Shown in pieces: positions 20,268 through 33,848 of a stretch of DNA of 64,000 nt. Each line of letters opens with the position of its first letter. Within the stretch, counting starts at the first letter, position 1. The stretch is from Sinonovacula constricta (Eukaryota; Mollusca; Bivalvia; Cardiida; Solecurtidae). The notes beneath the pieces were generated by a model that saw nothing but the letters and a program-made list of their open reading frames with translations, had not been told where the DNA came from and ran no database searches. The stretch is taken from NCBI GenBank assembly GCA_007844125.1, contig CM017572.1, positions 35,431,203 to 35,495,202 on the forward strand, given 5' to 3'. The position numbers were made by a program, and so were the translations under genes.

Positions 20268-22139
20268 CTATAGAAACAATCCTGAAACATAGAATTCAAA
20301 TTTTATAAGTACATCCAATATGTGATGTAAAATAATTATACATGTTAAACTATATACACTATAGTTGTAGAAGATTGTAAATTATATTCTTTTTATCTTA
20401 TTTGTTATGCCTGTATATATAAAGAAATCCTTTCTGAAATAAGGATTTCCTCAATATACCCCCAGATAGAAAGTTGTTTAAAGATCTATATAATCTTACT
20501 ATAATGTACAAATACTATTTTGCTTTTTATAAAAGTACCTCAAACTTGTAATGTGCAGCTGCTTTTAGTGCTAATTAACACCTAACTATTGTAAATGCTG
20601 TCAATGTTAATTATCATCCACAGCTTCTTTTTCAATAGTTATGACGCTTGTTTGATTAATTCAATCAACAGGTGACACAGGTGTGATTTGTTCATTTGTA
20701 AACAATATAAAATTAAGAGGAATTATTATTGAAATTAGTGTTGTCAGTCAGTCTATGAAACAGAATCATATATAAAACCATGCATGCAATAGGGAAGAAC
20801 TGAAATATTCTGTATGTATGCCATATAGTGTTATGGCTGGTAACACAGAAAATGCCAGATGACCTTAGTGCTGATGGGTATAAGGCCATATGTCTGGGAG
20901 AGCTGAACCAAAAGTGGTTCTATAGACCATGGGCTGTTCCTCTATAATCAGATGCAGGCACTCTTGCCATGGTTGTGTCTCTTATAGATTATAGATAAGA
21001 ACGTAGGGGCAAAGAACTGACAATTCTTGAATGTGCCTAGCAAATAGATAAAGTAATTATGCATTTTCTGACAATGGACAAAAGTCCCCATGCATCCTAT
21101 CTCCTGATACCTATAAAAGGTAAAAAACATATATCAGCATAAAAATGATAAAAAAGACTCATTTTTAGGACTAGCAAACTGGCATTAAATTTATTTGTTT
21201 AAATGCAAAAGTTTAGTAAGATCATCCTTAATTTAAAAAAAATACGCTTTTAATTTATCTAATTTATAAATGGGTGGATTTGTGTTAAAATTTCGTCTGA
21301 TAGGAAAGTCATTTCTCAAGGTTTCTTCAACAGTGTTATTCATCTATAGTCTTCATGACTGCTAAAACGCAAATTATTGAATTCCTTTAATACAAACGAT
21401 GATAAATTCTACAGCTACACAATAATTATTGTGTGTATACCTTATGTGATAATACGGTTGCATTTACAGATTAATAATCATCACAAGACATTTTCTTTTC
21501 CATTTTGACATGCGTATCCAAACAAAATATTTGATATTGTGCTTACTTCGCATAAGCCAATTCGGACCGATATTGTTCGTCCTCCATATCGATTTTTTCG
21601 TGATTATATGCATACAAAAGTTGTTAGGCGCTCCTTGTCAAGAGGATATTGAAGTTTTTAAAGATCTTTTTCAAATTTTCATAAAAATTTGCTTCATAAT
21701 ATATAAGAATAAAATAATTAAAACCGCGGGGTTAATTCAGAATCTCCAGTTACTTACTAAGTTTTGGCACTAGAAGAGCTTAAAAGCCTACATTCTACAA
21801 CAAAAGTAAATTCTGAAAATGACACCGCGTACATATAAAGTGCATGTGCATATTTTTAATGTAAATAAAAAATAAAAATCAATAAAAACAAGAAGAAAAA
21901 AAGAAGAAGAAAAGAAGAAGGAAAGAAGAAAAGTTAAATATAAATATCAAGGGTAAATATCCATACGAAAATAATTATGGATTTCTTCACGGTTATGTCC
22001 CATTTCGATACAAACCCTTTACAATTAACTTGTTTAAAAAACTTCGAAATCATCGTTGCACTTTCAGGTTTATCGTTTTGAACAACTTGAGGCATGTCTC
22101 TTTTTTTAAGGCAATATCTGAAGCAAATGCAAGCGGCAA
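20268..22139. other. Presumed 5' leader intron of the TTC28-like gene
   Basis: AT-rich, with no strong repeat and no convincing coding exon. An open minus-strand frame at 21934-22143 (with MPQVVQNDKPES) cannot join exon 1 in phase 0, because exon 1 has an in-frame TAG. I treat it as chance or leader sequence. Confidence 0.4.
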
Positions 22140-22240
22140 ACAATTTTCCAACATTCAGTTATCGCCATTTTCCGTAATGTTTACGGAAATATCCGAGTAA
22201 GAGAAAAAAAAAAACATGGCCGACCGGAAGTAGGCAGAAA
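22140..22240. promoter_or_regulatory. Probable bidirectional promoter
   Basis: It contains ACCGGAAGT (22223-22231, an ETS/GABP-type site), a perfect inverted repeat TTTCCGTAA-TGT-TTACGGAAA (22169-22189), and ATGGCG-type YY1-like words on both strands (minus AAAATGGCG at 22163-22171; plus AACATGGCC at 22213). No TATA box is obvious. The TTC28-like gene runs left and a possible plus-strand exon lies 100 bp to the right. Assignment is by motif only. Confidence 0.5.
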
Positions 22241-22332
22241 AATAATGTAGGCTCTCAAAAGTTAATAATGATAAGTTTTTCGTCTTGTTGTGTGAAACAA
22301 ACAAGATACAGACTCTGAATTATGAAAGAGTC

Positions 22333-22359
22333 ATGGAACTAGGACGTCAGGACAGCCAG
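22333..22359 (+). CDS. Possible first coding exon of a divergent gene (MELGRQDSQ)
   Basis: ATG GAA CTA GGA CGT CAG GAC AGC CAG is followed by an ideal donor CAG/GTAAGT at 22360, about 100 bp from the promoter-like segment. It encodes nine residues, phase 0, with no recognised family. Short upstream ATGs (22215, 22323) end quickly in stops. The downstream exons are not identified. It may be a non-coding or untranslated first exon. Confidence 0.4.
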
Positions 22360-23443
22360 GTAAGTTACTTATATACAAATATACCCCCAGTATCTTACTT
22401 TTTGCATATATGCTTTCAGAACCCGTAGGATTGTGAACGTATTCGCCAGCTTCTGATTCCGTCTAATTCTACCTGACTTCATTAATAAAGTGCAATCTGT
22501 CTGAAAATTTTACTGCCGTATTAAACATTAAGTTTTTATTTTTAAATCTTTTAAACTGTATCGTCAAACAATGAGCAGCCAAAGTTTGAACTGGTGCTGC
22601 ATTTTATTGGACTTGAACTGGTAATGTCATTAAGATGCTGGGAGCCAAGTGCTCTGTTGTAAATGTTGGCATTAGGCTTATTACAATGTGTTTTCATCTT
22701 AGGGCAATTGATACACTAGTCAGACTTTACACATTATGTGTTTGGAAGTTTCACTACCTGTGTATTTTCTGCTTACTATCAAGTTACAATACAACATATT
22801 TCATTCTTTGTTGCTAGTAGTAGCTACTCAGTTTGGTATGGTTTAAGACATGCTGACAAGAAGTTTTCTTATTGTCAACCTCCACAAAATGTTGAAAGTT
22901 TAAAAATGCATGTATATCTACATGGGTGAAAGTTTTCCATATTGTGACAACATTCCTTATTTTTCTACTGTCCCCATGATCTTATTTCCAAAGCACATTG
23001 ATTTGAGGAGAAAACTTGGGGGTGTGAGGGAGTGTTATGCGTAGCCCTCCCATAATCCATCACTTTCCAGAGCTACAATATTCTGTGGTACAAAAGTGGA
23101 AGAAATTTACACGCGGAGTTAGATTTTTTTTTTCTGAGTTTGATCAAAGCCATGAATGGCAGCTAATGTTGGATAACAAAATTACACATGAGTTTCTGAT
23201 AAATGTTCGATAATGCATACAGACTTTGACGTTATTGGCAAGATCGTTCATAGAAACTTTATGTAATTTCTGATTGGTTCTCACAAAGTCTGTCGTCGAA
23301 CAGAAATCTCTGATACTAACTAGACTATATCAGATATTCCTAATTACAAAGCTTAGGTGCCTGGATATTACTTTTATTTGATATGTAAAGGTTATTTTCA
23401 TAAGCTTCTGGACCCCCAGCTTTTTTCAGTATTTTTGAAATTT
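22360..23443. other. Gene-poor DNA right of the promoter
   Basis: AT-rich, unique in this window, with no repeat or coding exon I can support. If the divergent transcript is real, this is the start of its first intron. Confidence 0.5.
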
Positions 23444-26400
23444 CTAAGTTTCACCCTTGTGACAATGAGTAGGTCTCTCTTGATAGGCTTGGAGCATACC
23501 ACAATATATTGCAATACAGTCGGGTCAAGGTCAAGGCCACTGTTACTGAAAATAGAAAAACAGTTTCTGCTTAATAATTGGTGTTAAAATGGAGGTATTT
23601 TGCAGAAATTTTGTTTGTAGGTAGTTTATTTGCAAACTTAGCTTGGGATTGCATTAGGGACCAGAAGGGGTCAAGGTCAGAGTCACTGTTGCTAAAAATA
23701 GAAAAACAGTTTCTGGTCAATAACTTAAGTTTGGATAAACCAATTTTGCTGAAACATTGGATATAGCAAGCTTGCATGAAGACCTAGCTTGGGATTGGAT
23801 TTGTTAAATCATTAAAAACCTGGTTTTGTGGCATGGCCACATTTCTCGTTAGTTTTTTTTGTACTATTTTAAGTTACTTTGAAAAATTCAAGTTCAAGCT
23901 GTTGTTAATGTGAATTATTATCCAGAGTCACAAGAACGGTGGGGAAAAACAGCAAAATGGCTTGCCAGTTGTTTAAACACTTTTATTCTGAATATAACAG
24001 TAATTTTAATGACACAGTGGAGTTCCAACAACTTAATACAATGGATATTCCATTACAAATATATGAAATGTCTTCTAGAATCAAGGAATTCTTTTATATC
24101 ATACATTACACAACAGCCTCATATATAGCGAGTCTGTCATAAGATGTTAAATGCTTAAGCTATAAATTATGCAAATTATTAATTATCAGAATTATTTGGA
24201 CTTCCTTTGATATGGCCCTATCTGTTTCTGTATCATATAATGACATATATATCGCCAGACAGGTTCCTACTGGTGACCAAAGCAAGCTAAATGCACAGCA
24301 CATTAATCACAGCTGAATGACTCTTAGATTTTGCATAATTAACCCCAGACTTGGCCAGTGGTCATCATAAAATGATTGTGAAACATCTGAACCGTTAATG
24401 CCTTACCGAGGATTAATCATCTTAGGAAATCATCATCATTTGGACATCCAAAATGTTATAACTAATTGAACACTATTTGAACTACATAGTATTAAAATAT
24501 AAGTAAAATATTTCAAATCTACATCAAATGATTATCATGCTGATATCAAACACGTAATTCACATATGCCTGATTATTGAAATGCAACATTATAATGCATA
24601 ACAAGGGAAAACACAACAATCAATATGATGCATTACATAATTAAAAAAAGTATCATTATAGTACACCACTGCACCTTTCAGATGCATTAAAATGGTGATA
24701 CAATGCAACACCTTCAACAATTTTTCTTATTGATCTGTCCTTGTTCAGCCACTAATGTCCCCATCTATTACCTTTTGATATTTAATTCGCTGTTCTTTTG
24801 AAAGAATTCATCAACTAAGTAATTATAATGTTCTAAGTATTCTGCAACATAATATCTCAATAATGTAGTTACTGGTAGTAAATTGTATCTTATAAGATTC
24901 AGTATATTCCAATAAAGTCAGAGCCTAGTTTTAAACTCTTATTGTAAGGAATAGCCTAAGTGCAAAATGAGTACACCGCTTAACTAGGCTGTTATAAATG
25001 AACTCCATCAGTATAGCAATATACAGATATGCTCTTGGTGCCGTATTGACTTCATGTAGTATAGCAATATACAGATATGCTCTTGGTGCCGTATTGACTT
25101 CATGTAGTATAGCAATATACAGATATGCTCTTGGTGCTGTATTGACTTCATGTAGTATAGCAATATACAGATATGCTCTTAGTGCTGTATTGACTTCATG
25201 TAGTATAGCAATATACAGATATGCTCTTAGTGCTGTATTGACTTCATGTAGTATAGCAATATACAGATATGCTCTTAGTGCTGTATTGACTTCATGTAGT
25301 ATAGCAATATACAGATATGCTCTTGATGCCGTATTGACTTCATGTAGTATAGCAATATACAGATATGCTCTTGGTGCTGTATTGACTTTATGTAGTATAG
25401 CAATATACAGATATGCTCTTGGTGCTGTATTGACTTCATGTAGTATAGCAATATAACAGATATGCTCTTGGTGCTGTATTGACTTCATGTAGTATAGCAA
25501 TATACAGATATGCTCTTGGTGCTGTATTGACTTCATGTAGTATAGCAATATACAGATATGCTCTTAGTGCTGTATTGACTTCATGTAGTATAGCAATATA
25601 CAGATATGCTCTTGGTGCTGTATTGACTTCATGTAGTATAGCAATATACAGATATGCTCTTGGTGCTGTATTGACTTCATGTAGTATAGCAATATACAGA
25701 TATGCTCTTGGTGCTGTATTGACTTCACTCAGTATAGCAATATACAGATATGCTCTTGGTGCTGTATTGACTTCATGTAGTATAGCAATTTACAGATATG
25801 CTCTTGGTGCTGTATTGACTTCATGTAGTATAGCAATATACAGATATGCTCTTGGTGCTGTATTGACTTCACTCAGTATAGCAATATACAGATATGCTCT
25901 TGGTGCTGTATTGACTTCATGTAGTATAGCAATTTACAGATATGCTCTTGGTGCTGTATTGACTTCATGCAGTATAGCAATATACAGATATGCTCTTGGT
26001 GCTGTATTGACTTCATGTAGTATAGCAATATACAGATATGCTCTTGGTGCCGTATTGACTTCATGTAGTATAGCAATATACAGATATGCTCTTGGTGCCG
26101 TATTGACTTCATGTAGTATAGCAATATACAGATATGCTCTTGGTGCTGTATTGACTTCATGTAGTATAGCAATATACAGATATGCTCTTGGTGCTGTATT
26201 GACTTCATGTAGTATAGCAATATACAGATATGCTCTTGGTGCCGTATTGACTTCATGTAGTATAGCAATATACAGATATGCTCTTGGTGCCGTATTGACT
26301 TCATGTAGTATAGCAATATACAGATATGCTCTTAGTGCTGTATTGACTTCATGTAGTATAGCAATATACAGATATGCTCTTGGTGCTGTATTGACTTCAT

Positions 26401-28364
26401 GTAGTATAGCAATATACAGATATGCTCTTGGTGCTGTATTGACTTTATGTAGTATAGCAATATAACAGATATGCTCTTGGTGCTGTATTGACTTCATGTA
26501 GTATAGCAATATACAGATATGCTCTTGGTGCTGTATTGACTTCAGTCAGTATAGCAATATACAGATATGCTCTTGGTGCTGTATTGACTTCATGTAGTAT
26601 AGCAATATACAGATATGCTCTTGGTGCTGTATTGACTTCACTCAGTATAGCAATATACAGATATGCTCTTGGTGCTGTATTGACTTCATGTAGTATAGCA
26701 ATTTACAGATATGCTCTTGGTGCTGTATTGACTTCATGTAGTATAGCAATATACAGATATGCTCTTGGTGCTGTATTGACTTCATGTAGTATAGCAATAT
26801 ACAGATATGCTCTTGGTGCTGTATTGACTTTATGTAGTATAGCAATATAACAAGATATGCTCTTGGTGCTGTATTGACTTCAGTCAGTATAGCAATATAC
26901 AGATATGCTCTTGGTGCTGTATTGACTTCAGTCAGTATAGCAATATACAGATATGCTCTTGGTGCTGTATTGACTTCATGTAGTATAGCAATATACAGAT
27001 ATGCTCTTGGTGCTGTATTGACTTCACTCAGTATAGCAATATACAGATATGCTCTTGGTGCTGTATTGACTTCATGTAGTATAGCAATTTACAGATATGC
27101 TCTTGGTGCTGTATTGACTTCATGTAGTATAGCAATATACAGATATGCTCTTGGTGCTGTATTGACTTCATGTAGTATAGCAATATACAGATATGCTCTT
27201 GGTGCCGTATTGACTTCATGTAGTATAGCAATATACAGATATGCTCTTGGTGCCGTATTGACTTCATGTAGTATAGCAATATACAGATATGCTCTTGGTG
27301 CTGTATTGACTTCATGTAGTATAGCAATATACAGATATGCTCTTAGTGCTGTATTGACTTCATGTAGTATAGCAATATACAGATATGCTCTTAGTGCTGT
27401 ATTGACTTCATGTAGTATAGCAATATACAGATATGCTCTTGGTGCCGTATTGACTTCATGTAGTATAGCAATATACCAGCGTTTTTTTTCCTTCTTTAGC
27501 CGAGTCCGGTAAACGGACCCGTTCCCAATCGGTACCGGTATTTCCCAATTTCGCGACCGGACCCTTCCCAATTCCGGGAACGGACCCTTCCCAATGACGC
27601 CGAAGAAGCATTTTTCCTAATTTCATCAAAAACAACCCACAAAAAAGTCGAAAAATATCAAAAACAAACAAAATTCCGTTCAATTCTTACTCATTTTCAC
27701 TTACGCCGCTAGGATCGAAAAGTTATAGGTACGAACAAAATGTTAGAGACTGGTTTGCAATATCTAATGGCAAACCACGAGGTATGAAAATAGAAACATT
27801 ATCCAGTCGATTCACAGAATATGTGACGCGCTGTGGCAAAAACAATGACGAGATGGTATTTCCCCAGTTTGGGATACGCTGATTGGCTAACAGCGAGAAA
27901 TTCCTTTACCGTAAATCGCATTTTCTGTTGACGTAAAAAAAAGGCATGGCTGCTACGAAATTTTAAAATGACAATCGTCCAAATTATTCAAAATTTATGC
28001 AGGTAATGCTTCACTAAAAGCGTATTATGAAATAGCAATGGATAACTTTTAAATACAAGCATTGTTTTTTTAAAAAAAACAGTAGATTTTGAGTTAAATC
28101 ATGCACGTTAAGATGTCTAAAAACTTTAAATGGCACATCGTCTCGAATTTTGATCCCATGTTGTTGTTTTTTCTGTTGCCGTTTTGGTCCCGATTGAGAA
28201 TTGTTTTTCTAAGTGAGTAATCAATATTTTTAATGTTATAAACAAAAAGACTTCAGTTTAGATGGTTATATTAATAACAACACTGGTCACAACAGTCTGA
28301 AACAAAACTGAAAATTGTCATTTACTGTATTTTTAAGTGGGTGGGGAATTTATGATGATGTATA
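23444..28364. repeat. 4,921-bp tandem duplication, copy 1
   Basis: It starts CTAAGTTTCACCC and is followed directly by copy 2. It contains 1.5 kb of unique sequence (with two similar blocks around 23480-23580 and 23640-23710 that end in AAAATAGAAAAACAGTTTCT), the 48-bp array, and the left 890 bp of the CAGCG element. The junction shows 3-bp CTA microhomology. Confidence 0.95.
25006..27476. repeat. 48-bp satellite array 1, about 51 units
   Basis: The unit is AGTATAGCAATATACAGATA, TGCTCTTGGTGCTGTATTGA, CTTCATGT. Because 48 is a multiple of 3 and the unit has few stops, three of the six frames stay open for long runs (16-residue periods such as CSIAIYRYALGAVLTS). Frames break at units with an extra A or AA (ATATAACAG, ATATAACAAG). 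Variant units recur in fixed order, a higher-order structure. Confidence 0.97.
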
Positions 28365-28367
28365 CTA
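27477..28367. mobile_element. CAGCG inverted-repeat element, truncated copy
   Basis: Left 890 bp of the element described at 32398-33843, cut off at the tandem-duplication junction. Confidence 0.8.
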
Positions 28368-31300
28368 AGTTTCACCCTTGTGACAATGAGTAGGTCTCTC
28401 TTGATAGGCTTGGAGCATACCACAATATATTGCAATACAGTCGGGTCAAGGTCAAGGCCACTGTTACTGAAAATAGAAAAACAGTTTCTGCTTAATAATT
28501 GGTGTTAAAATGGAGGTATTTTGCAGAAATTTTGTTTGTAGGTAGTTTATTTGCAAACTTAGCTTGGGATTGCATTAGGGACCAGAAGGGGTCAAGGTCA
28601 GAGTCACTGTTGCTAAAAATAGAAAAACAGTTTCTGGTCAATAACTTAAGTTTGGATAAACCAATTTTGCTGAAACATTGGATATAGCAAGCTTGCATGA
28701 AGACCTAGCTTGGGATTGGATTTGTTAAATCATTAAAAACCTGGTTTTGTGGCATGGCCACATTTCTCGTTAGTTTTTTTTGTACTATTTTAAGTTACTT
28801 TGAAAAATTCAAGTTCAAGCTGTTGTTAATGTGAATTATTATCCAGAGTCACAAGAACGGTGGGGAAAAACAGCAAAATGGCTTGCCAGTTGTTTAAACA
28901 CTTTTATTCTGAATATAACAGTAATTTTAATGACACAGTGGAGTTCCAACAACTTAATACAATGGATATTCCATTACAAATATATGAAATGTCTTCTAGA
29001 ATCAAGGAATTCTTTTATATCATACATTACACAACAGCCTCATATATAGCGAGTCTGTCATAAGATGTTAAATGCTTAAGCTATAAATTATGCAAATTAT
29101 TAATTATCAGAATTATTTGGACTTCCTTTGATATGGCCCTATCTGTTTCTGTATCATATAATGACATATATATCGCCAGACAGGTTCCTACTGGTGACCA
29201 AAGCAAGCTAAATGCACAGCACATTAATCACAGCTGAATGACTCTTAGATTTTGCATAATTAACCCCAGACTTGGCCAGTGGTCATCATAAAATGATTGT
29301 GAAACATCTGAACCGTTAATGCCTTACCGAGGATTAATCATCTTAGGAAATCATCATCATTTGGACATCCAAAATGTTATAACTAATTGAACACTATTTG
29401 AACTACATAGTATTAAAATATAAGTAAAATATTTCAAATCTACATCAAATGATTATCATGCTGATATCAAACACGTAATTCACATATGCCTGATTATTGA
29501 AATGCAACATTATAATGCATAACAAGGGAAAACACAACAATCAATATGATGCATTACATAATTAAAAAAAGTATCATTATAGTACACCACTGCACCTTTC
29601 AGATGCATTAAAATGGTGATACAATGCAACACCTTCAACAATTTTTCTTATTGATCTGTCCTTGTTCAGCCACTAATGTCCCCATCTATTACCTTTTGAT
29701 ATTTAATTCGCTGTTCTTTTGAAAGAATTCATCAACTAAGTAATTATAATGTTCTAAGTATTCTGCAACATAATATCTCAATAATGTAGTTACTGGTAGT
29801 AAATTGTATCTTATAAGATTCAGTATATTCCAATAAAGTCAGAGCCTAGTTTTAAACTCTTATTGTAAGGAATAGCCTAAGTGCAAAATGAGTACACCGC
29901 TTAACTAGGCTGTTATAAATGAACTCCATCAGTATAGCAATATACAGATATGCTCTTGGTGCCGTATTGACTTCATGTAGTATAGCAATATACAGATATG
30001 CTCTTGGTGCCGTATTGACTTCATGTAGTATAGCAATATACAGATATGCTCTTGGTGCTGTATTGACTTCATGTAGTATAGCAATATACAGATATGCTCT
30101 TAGTGCTGTATTGACTTCATGTAGTATAGCAATATACAGATATGCTCTTAGTGCTGTATTGACTTCATGTAGTATAGCAATATACAGATATGCTCTTAGT
30201 GCTGTATTGACTTCATGTAGTATAGCAATATACAGATATGCTCTTGATGCCGTATTGACTTCATGTAGTATAGCAATATACAGATATGCTCTTGGTGCTG
30301 TATTGACTTTATGTAGTATAGCAATATACAGATATGCTCTTGGTGCTGTATTGACTTCATGTAGTATAGCAATATAACAGATATGCTCTTGGTGCTGTAT
30401 TGACTTCATGTAGTATAGCAATATACAGATATGCTCTTGGTGCTGTATTGACTTCATGTAGTATAGCAATATACAGATATGCTCTTAGTGCTGTATTGAC
30501 TTCATGTAGTATAGCAATATACAGATATGCTCTTGGTGCTGTATTGACTTCATGTAGTATAGCAATGTACAGATATGCTCTTGGTGCTGTATTGACTTCA
30601 TGTAGTATAGCAATATACAGATATGCTCTTGGTGCTGTATTGACTTCACTCAGTATAGCAATATACAGATATGCTCTTGGTGCTGTATTGACTTCATGTA
30701 GTATAGCAATTTACAGATATGCTCTTGGTGCTGTATTGACTTCATGTAGTATAGCAATATACAGATATGCTCTTGGTGCTGTATTGACTTCACTCAGTAT
30801 AGCAATATACAGATATGCTCTTGGTGCTGTATTGACTTCATGTAGTATAGCAATTTACAGATATGCTCTTGGTGCTGTATTGACTTCATGCAGTATAGCA
30901 ATATACAGATATGCTCTTGGTGCTGTATTGACTTCATGTAGTATAGCAATATACAGATATGCTCTTGGTGCCGTATTGACTTCATGTAGTATAGCAATAT
31001 ACAGATATGCTCTTGGTGCCGTATTGACTTCATGTAGTATAGCAATATACAGATATGCTCTTGGTGCTGTATTGACTTCATGTAGTATAGCAATATACAG
31101 ATATGCTCTTGGTGCTGTATTGACTTCATGTAGTATAGCAATATACAGATATGCTCTTGGTGCCGTATTGACTTCATGTAGTATAGCAATATACAGATAT
31201 GCTCTTGGTGCCGTATTGACTTCATGTAGTATAGCAATATACAGATATGCTCTTAGTGCTGTATTGACTTCATGTAGTATAGCAATATACAGATATGCTC

Positions 31301-33285
31301 TTGGTGCTGTATTGACTTCATGTAGTATAGCAATATACAGATATGCTCTTGGTGCTGTATTGACTTTATGTAGTATAGCAATATAACAGATATGCTCTTG
31401 GTGCTGTATTGACTTCATGTAGTATAGCAATATACAGATATGCTCTTGGTGCTGTATTGACTTCAGTCAGTATAGCAATATACAGATATGCTCTTGGTGC
31501 TGTATTGACTTCATGTAGTATAGCAATATACAGATATGCTCTTGGTGCTGTATTGACTTCACTCAGTATAGCAATATACAGATATGCTCTTGGTGCTGTA
31601 TTGACTTCATGTAGTATAGCAATTTACAGATATGCTCTTGGTGCTGTATTGACTTCATGTAGTATAGCAATATACAGATATGCTCTTGGTGCTGTATTGA
31701 CTTCATGTAGTATAGCAATATACAGATATGCTCTTGGTGCTGTATTGACTTTATGTAGTATAGCAATATAACAAGATATGCTCTTGGTGCTGTATTGACT
31801 TCAGTCAGTATAGCAATATACAGATATGCTCTTGGTGCTGTATTGACTTCAGTCAGTATAGCAATATACAGATATGCTCTTGGTGCTGTATTGACTTCAT
31901 GTAGTATAGCAATATACAGATATGCTCTTGGTGCTGTATTGACTTCACTCAGTATAGCAATATACAGATATGCTCTTGGTGCTGTATTGACTTCATGTAG
32001 TATAGCAATTTACAGATATGCTCTTGGTGCTGTATTGACTTCATGTAGTATAGCAATATACAGATATGCTCTTGGTGCTGTATTGACTTCATGTAGTATA
32101 GCAATATACAGATATGCTCTTGGTGCCGTATTGACTTCATGTAGTATAGCAATATACAGATATGCTCTTGGTGCCGTATTGACTTCATGTAGTATAGCAA
32201 TATACAGATATGCTCTTGGTGCTGTATTGACTTCATGTAGTATAGCAATATACAGATATGCTCTTAGTGCTGTATTGACTTCATGTAGTATAGCAATATA
32301 CAGATATGCTCTTAGTGCTGTATTGACTTCATGTAGTATAGCAATATACAGATATGCTCTTGGTGCCGTATTGACTTCATGTAGTATAGCAATATACCAG
32401 CGTTTTTTTTCCTTCTTTAGCCGAGTCCGGTAAACGGACCCGTTCCCAATCGGTACCGGTATTTCCCAATTTCGCGACCGGACCCTTCCCAATTCCGGGA
32501 ACGGACCCTTCCCAATGACGCCGAAGAAGCATTTTTCCTAATTTCATCAAAAACAACCCACAAAAAAGTCGAAAAATATCAAAAACAAACAAAATTCCGT
32601 TCAATTCTTACTCATTTTCACTTACGCCGCTAGGATCGAAAAGTTATAGGTACGAACAAAATGTTAGAGACTGGTTTGCAATATCTAATGGCAAACCACG
32701 AGGTATGAAAATAGAAACATTATCCAGTCGATTCACAGAATATGTGACGCGCTGTGGCAAAAACAATGACGAGATGGTATTTCCCCAGTTTGGGATACGC
32801 TGATTGGCTAACAGCGAGAAATTCCTTTACCGTAAATCGCATTTTCTGTTGACGTAAAAAAAAGGCATGGCTGCTACGAAATTTTAAAATGACAATCGTC
32901 CAAATTATTCAAAATTTATGCAGGTAATGCTTCACTAAAAGCGTATTATGAAATAGCAATGGATAACTTTTAAATACAAGCATTGTTTTTTTAAAAAAAA
33001 CAGTAGATTTTGAGTTAAATCATGCACGTTAAGATGTCTAAAAACTTTAAATGGCACATCGTCTCGAATTTTGATCCCATGTTGTTGTTTTTTCTGTTGC
33101 CGTTTTGGTCCCGATTGAGAATTGTTTTTCTAAGTGAGTAATCAATATTTTTAATGTTATAAACAAAAAGACTTCAGTTTAGATGGTTATATTAATAACA
33201 ACACTGGTCACAACAGTCTGAAACAAAACTGAAAATTGTCATTTACTGTATTTTTAAGTGGGTGGGGAATTTATGATGATGTATA
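28365..33285. repeat. 4,921-bp tandem duplication, copy 2
   Basis: Offset by exactly 4,921 from copy 1 throughout. The only difference I noticed is A at 25646 versus G at 30567. On the right it runs on into the intact CAGCG element, so this copy keeps the original right flank. Confidence 0.95.
29927..32397. repeat. 48-bp satellite array 2 (copy of array 1)
   Basis: Same unit order as array 1, shifted 4,921 bp. One unit carries CAATGTACAG in place of CAATATACAG. Confidence 0.97.
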
Positions 33286-33843
33286 CTATTCATAAGTGCA
33301 TAACATTTCATAATTATAAATTAAGTTTCTTGTTTAGACAAGTTTATCTAGACAGTTTTTATAACAGTGGTTAACATTAAATATCTTTTATGTGTACACA
33401 TTCTTTCATCAGTAAATTATTATACTTGTTTTTATATCTACAGAATAAATAAAAGGCAGCCCCAGGGTGAGCCACAACAGTAAATACTACCTCAAACGAC
33501 TAAAAACCGATCATTTTTTTTTAACTTTTTCTACATCAAAGTGATATATTTTATTGCAACATCACTTTGCTGAAACATTATTATGTTTCAAATAAACATG
33601 CTGATAAAAATATTTTAAGACTTTTTTTTCACTTTATTCCTCTCAAGTCAATAAACTTACATACAAAGAATGCTAACCATTTACATTTATGCAAATATTG
33701 CAATATATTCACCTTGTACATGAAATTGCCAATTAGCCTAATTTTACGACGCGAAAATTCCCAATTTGGCACTTTTCACGATTCGAAAAATTCCCAATTT
33801 GATGGTACCGGACCCATTCCCAATTAGGCAAAAAAAAACGCTG
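32398..33843. mobile_element. CAGCG inverted-repeat element inserted in the 48-bp satellite
   Basis: 1,446 bp. The left end CAGCGTTTTTTTT and right end AAAAAAAAACGCTG are inverted repeats. It is flanked by TATAC (32393-32397 and 33844-33848), and the satellite unit resumes exactly where it was broken. Subterminal zones carry repeated TTCCCAAT words (about four left, three right) and CCGGACCC words. No transposase is seen. The 5-bp duplication with CAG...CTG ends fits no family I can name with confidence. Confidence 0.82.
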
Positions 33844-33848
33844 TATAC

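Noticed and set aside
21934..22143. Minus-strand 69-codon frame near the promoter
   Set aside because: No family resemblance, and it cannot join exon 1 in frame because of the TAG before the ATG. It may be leader sequence.
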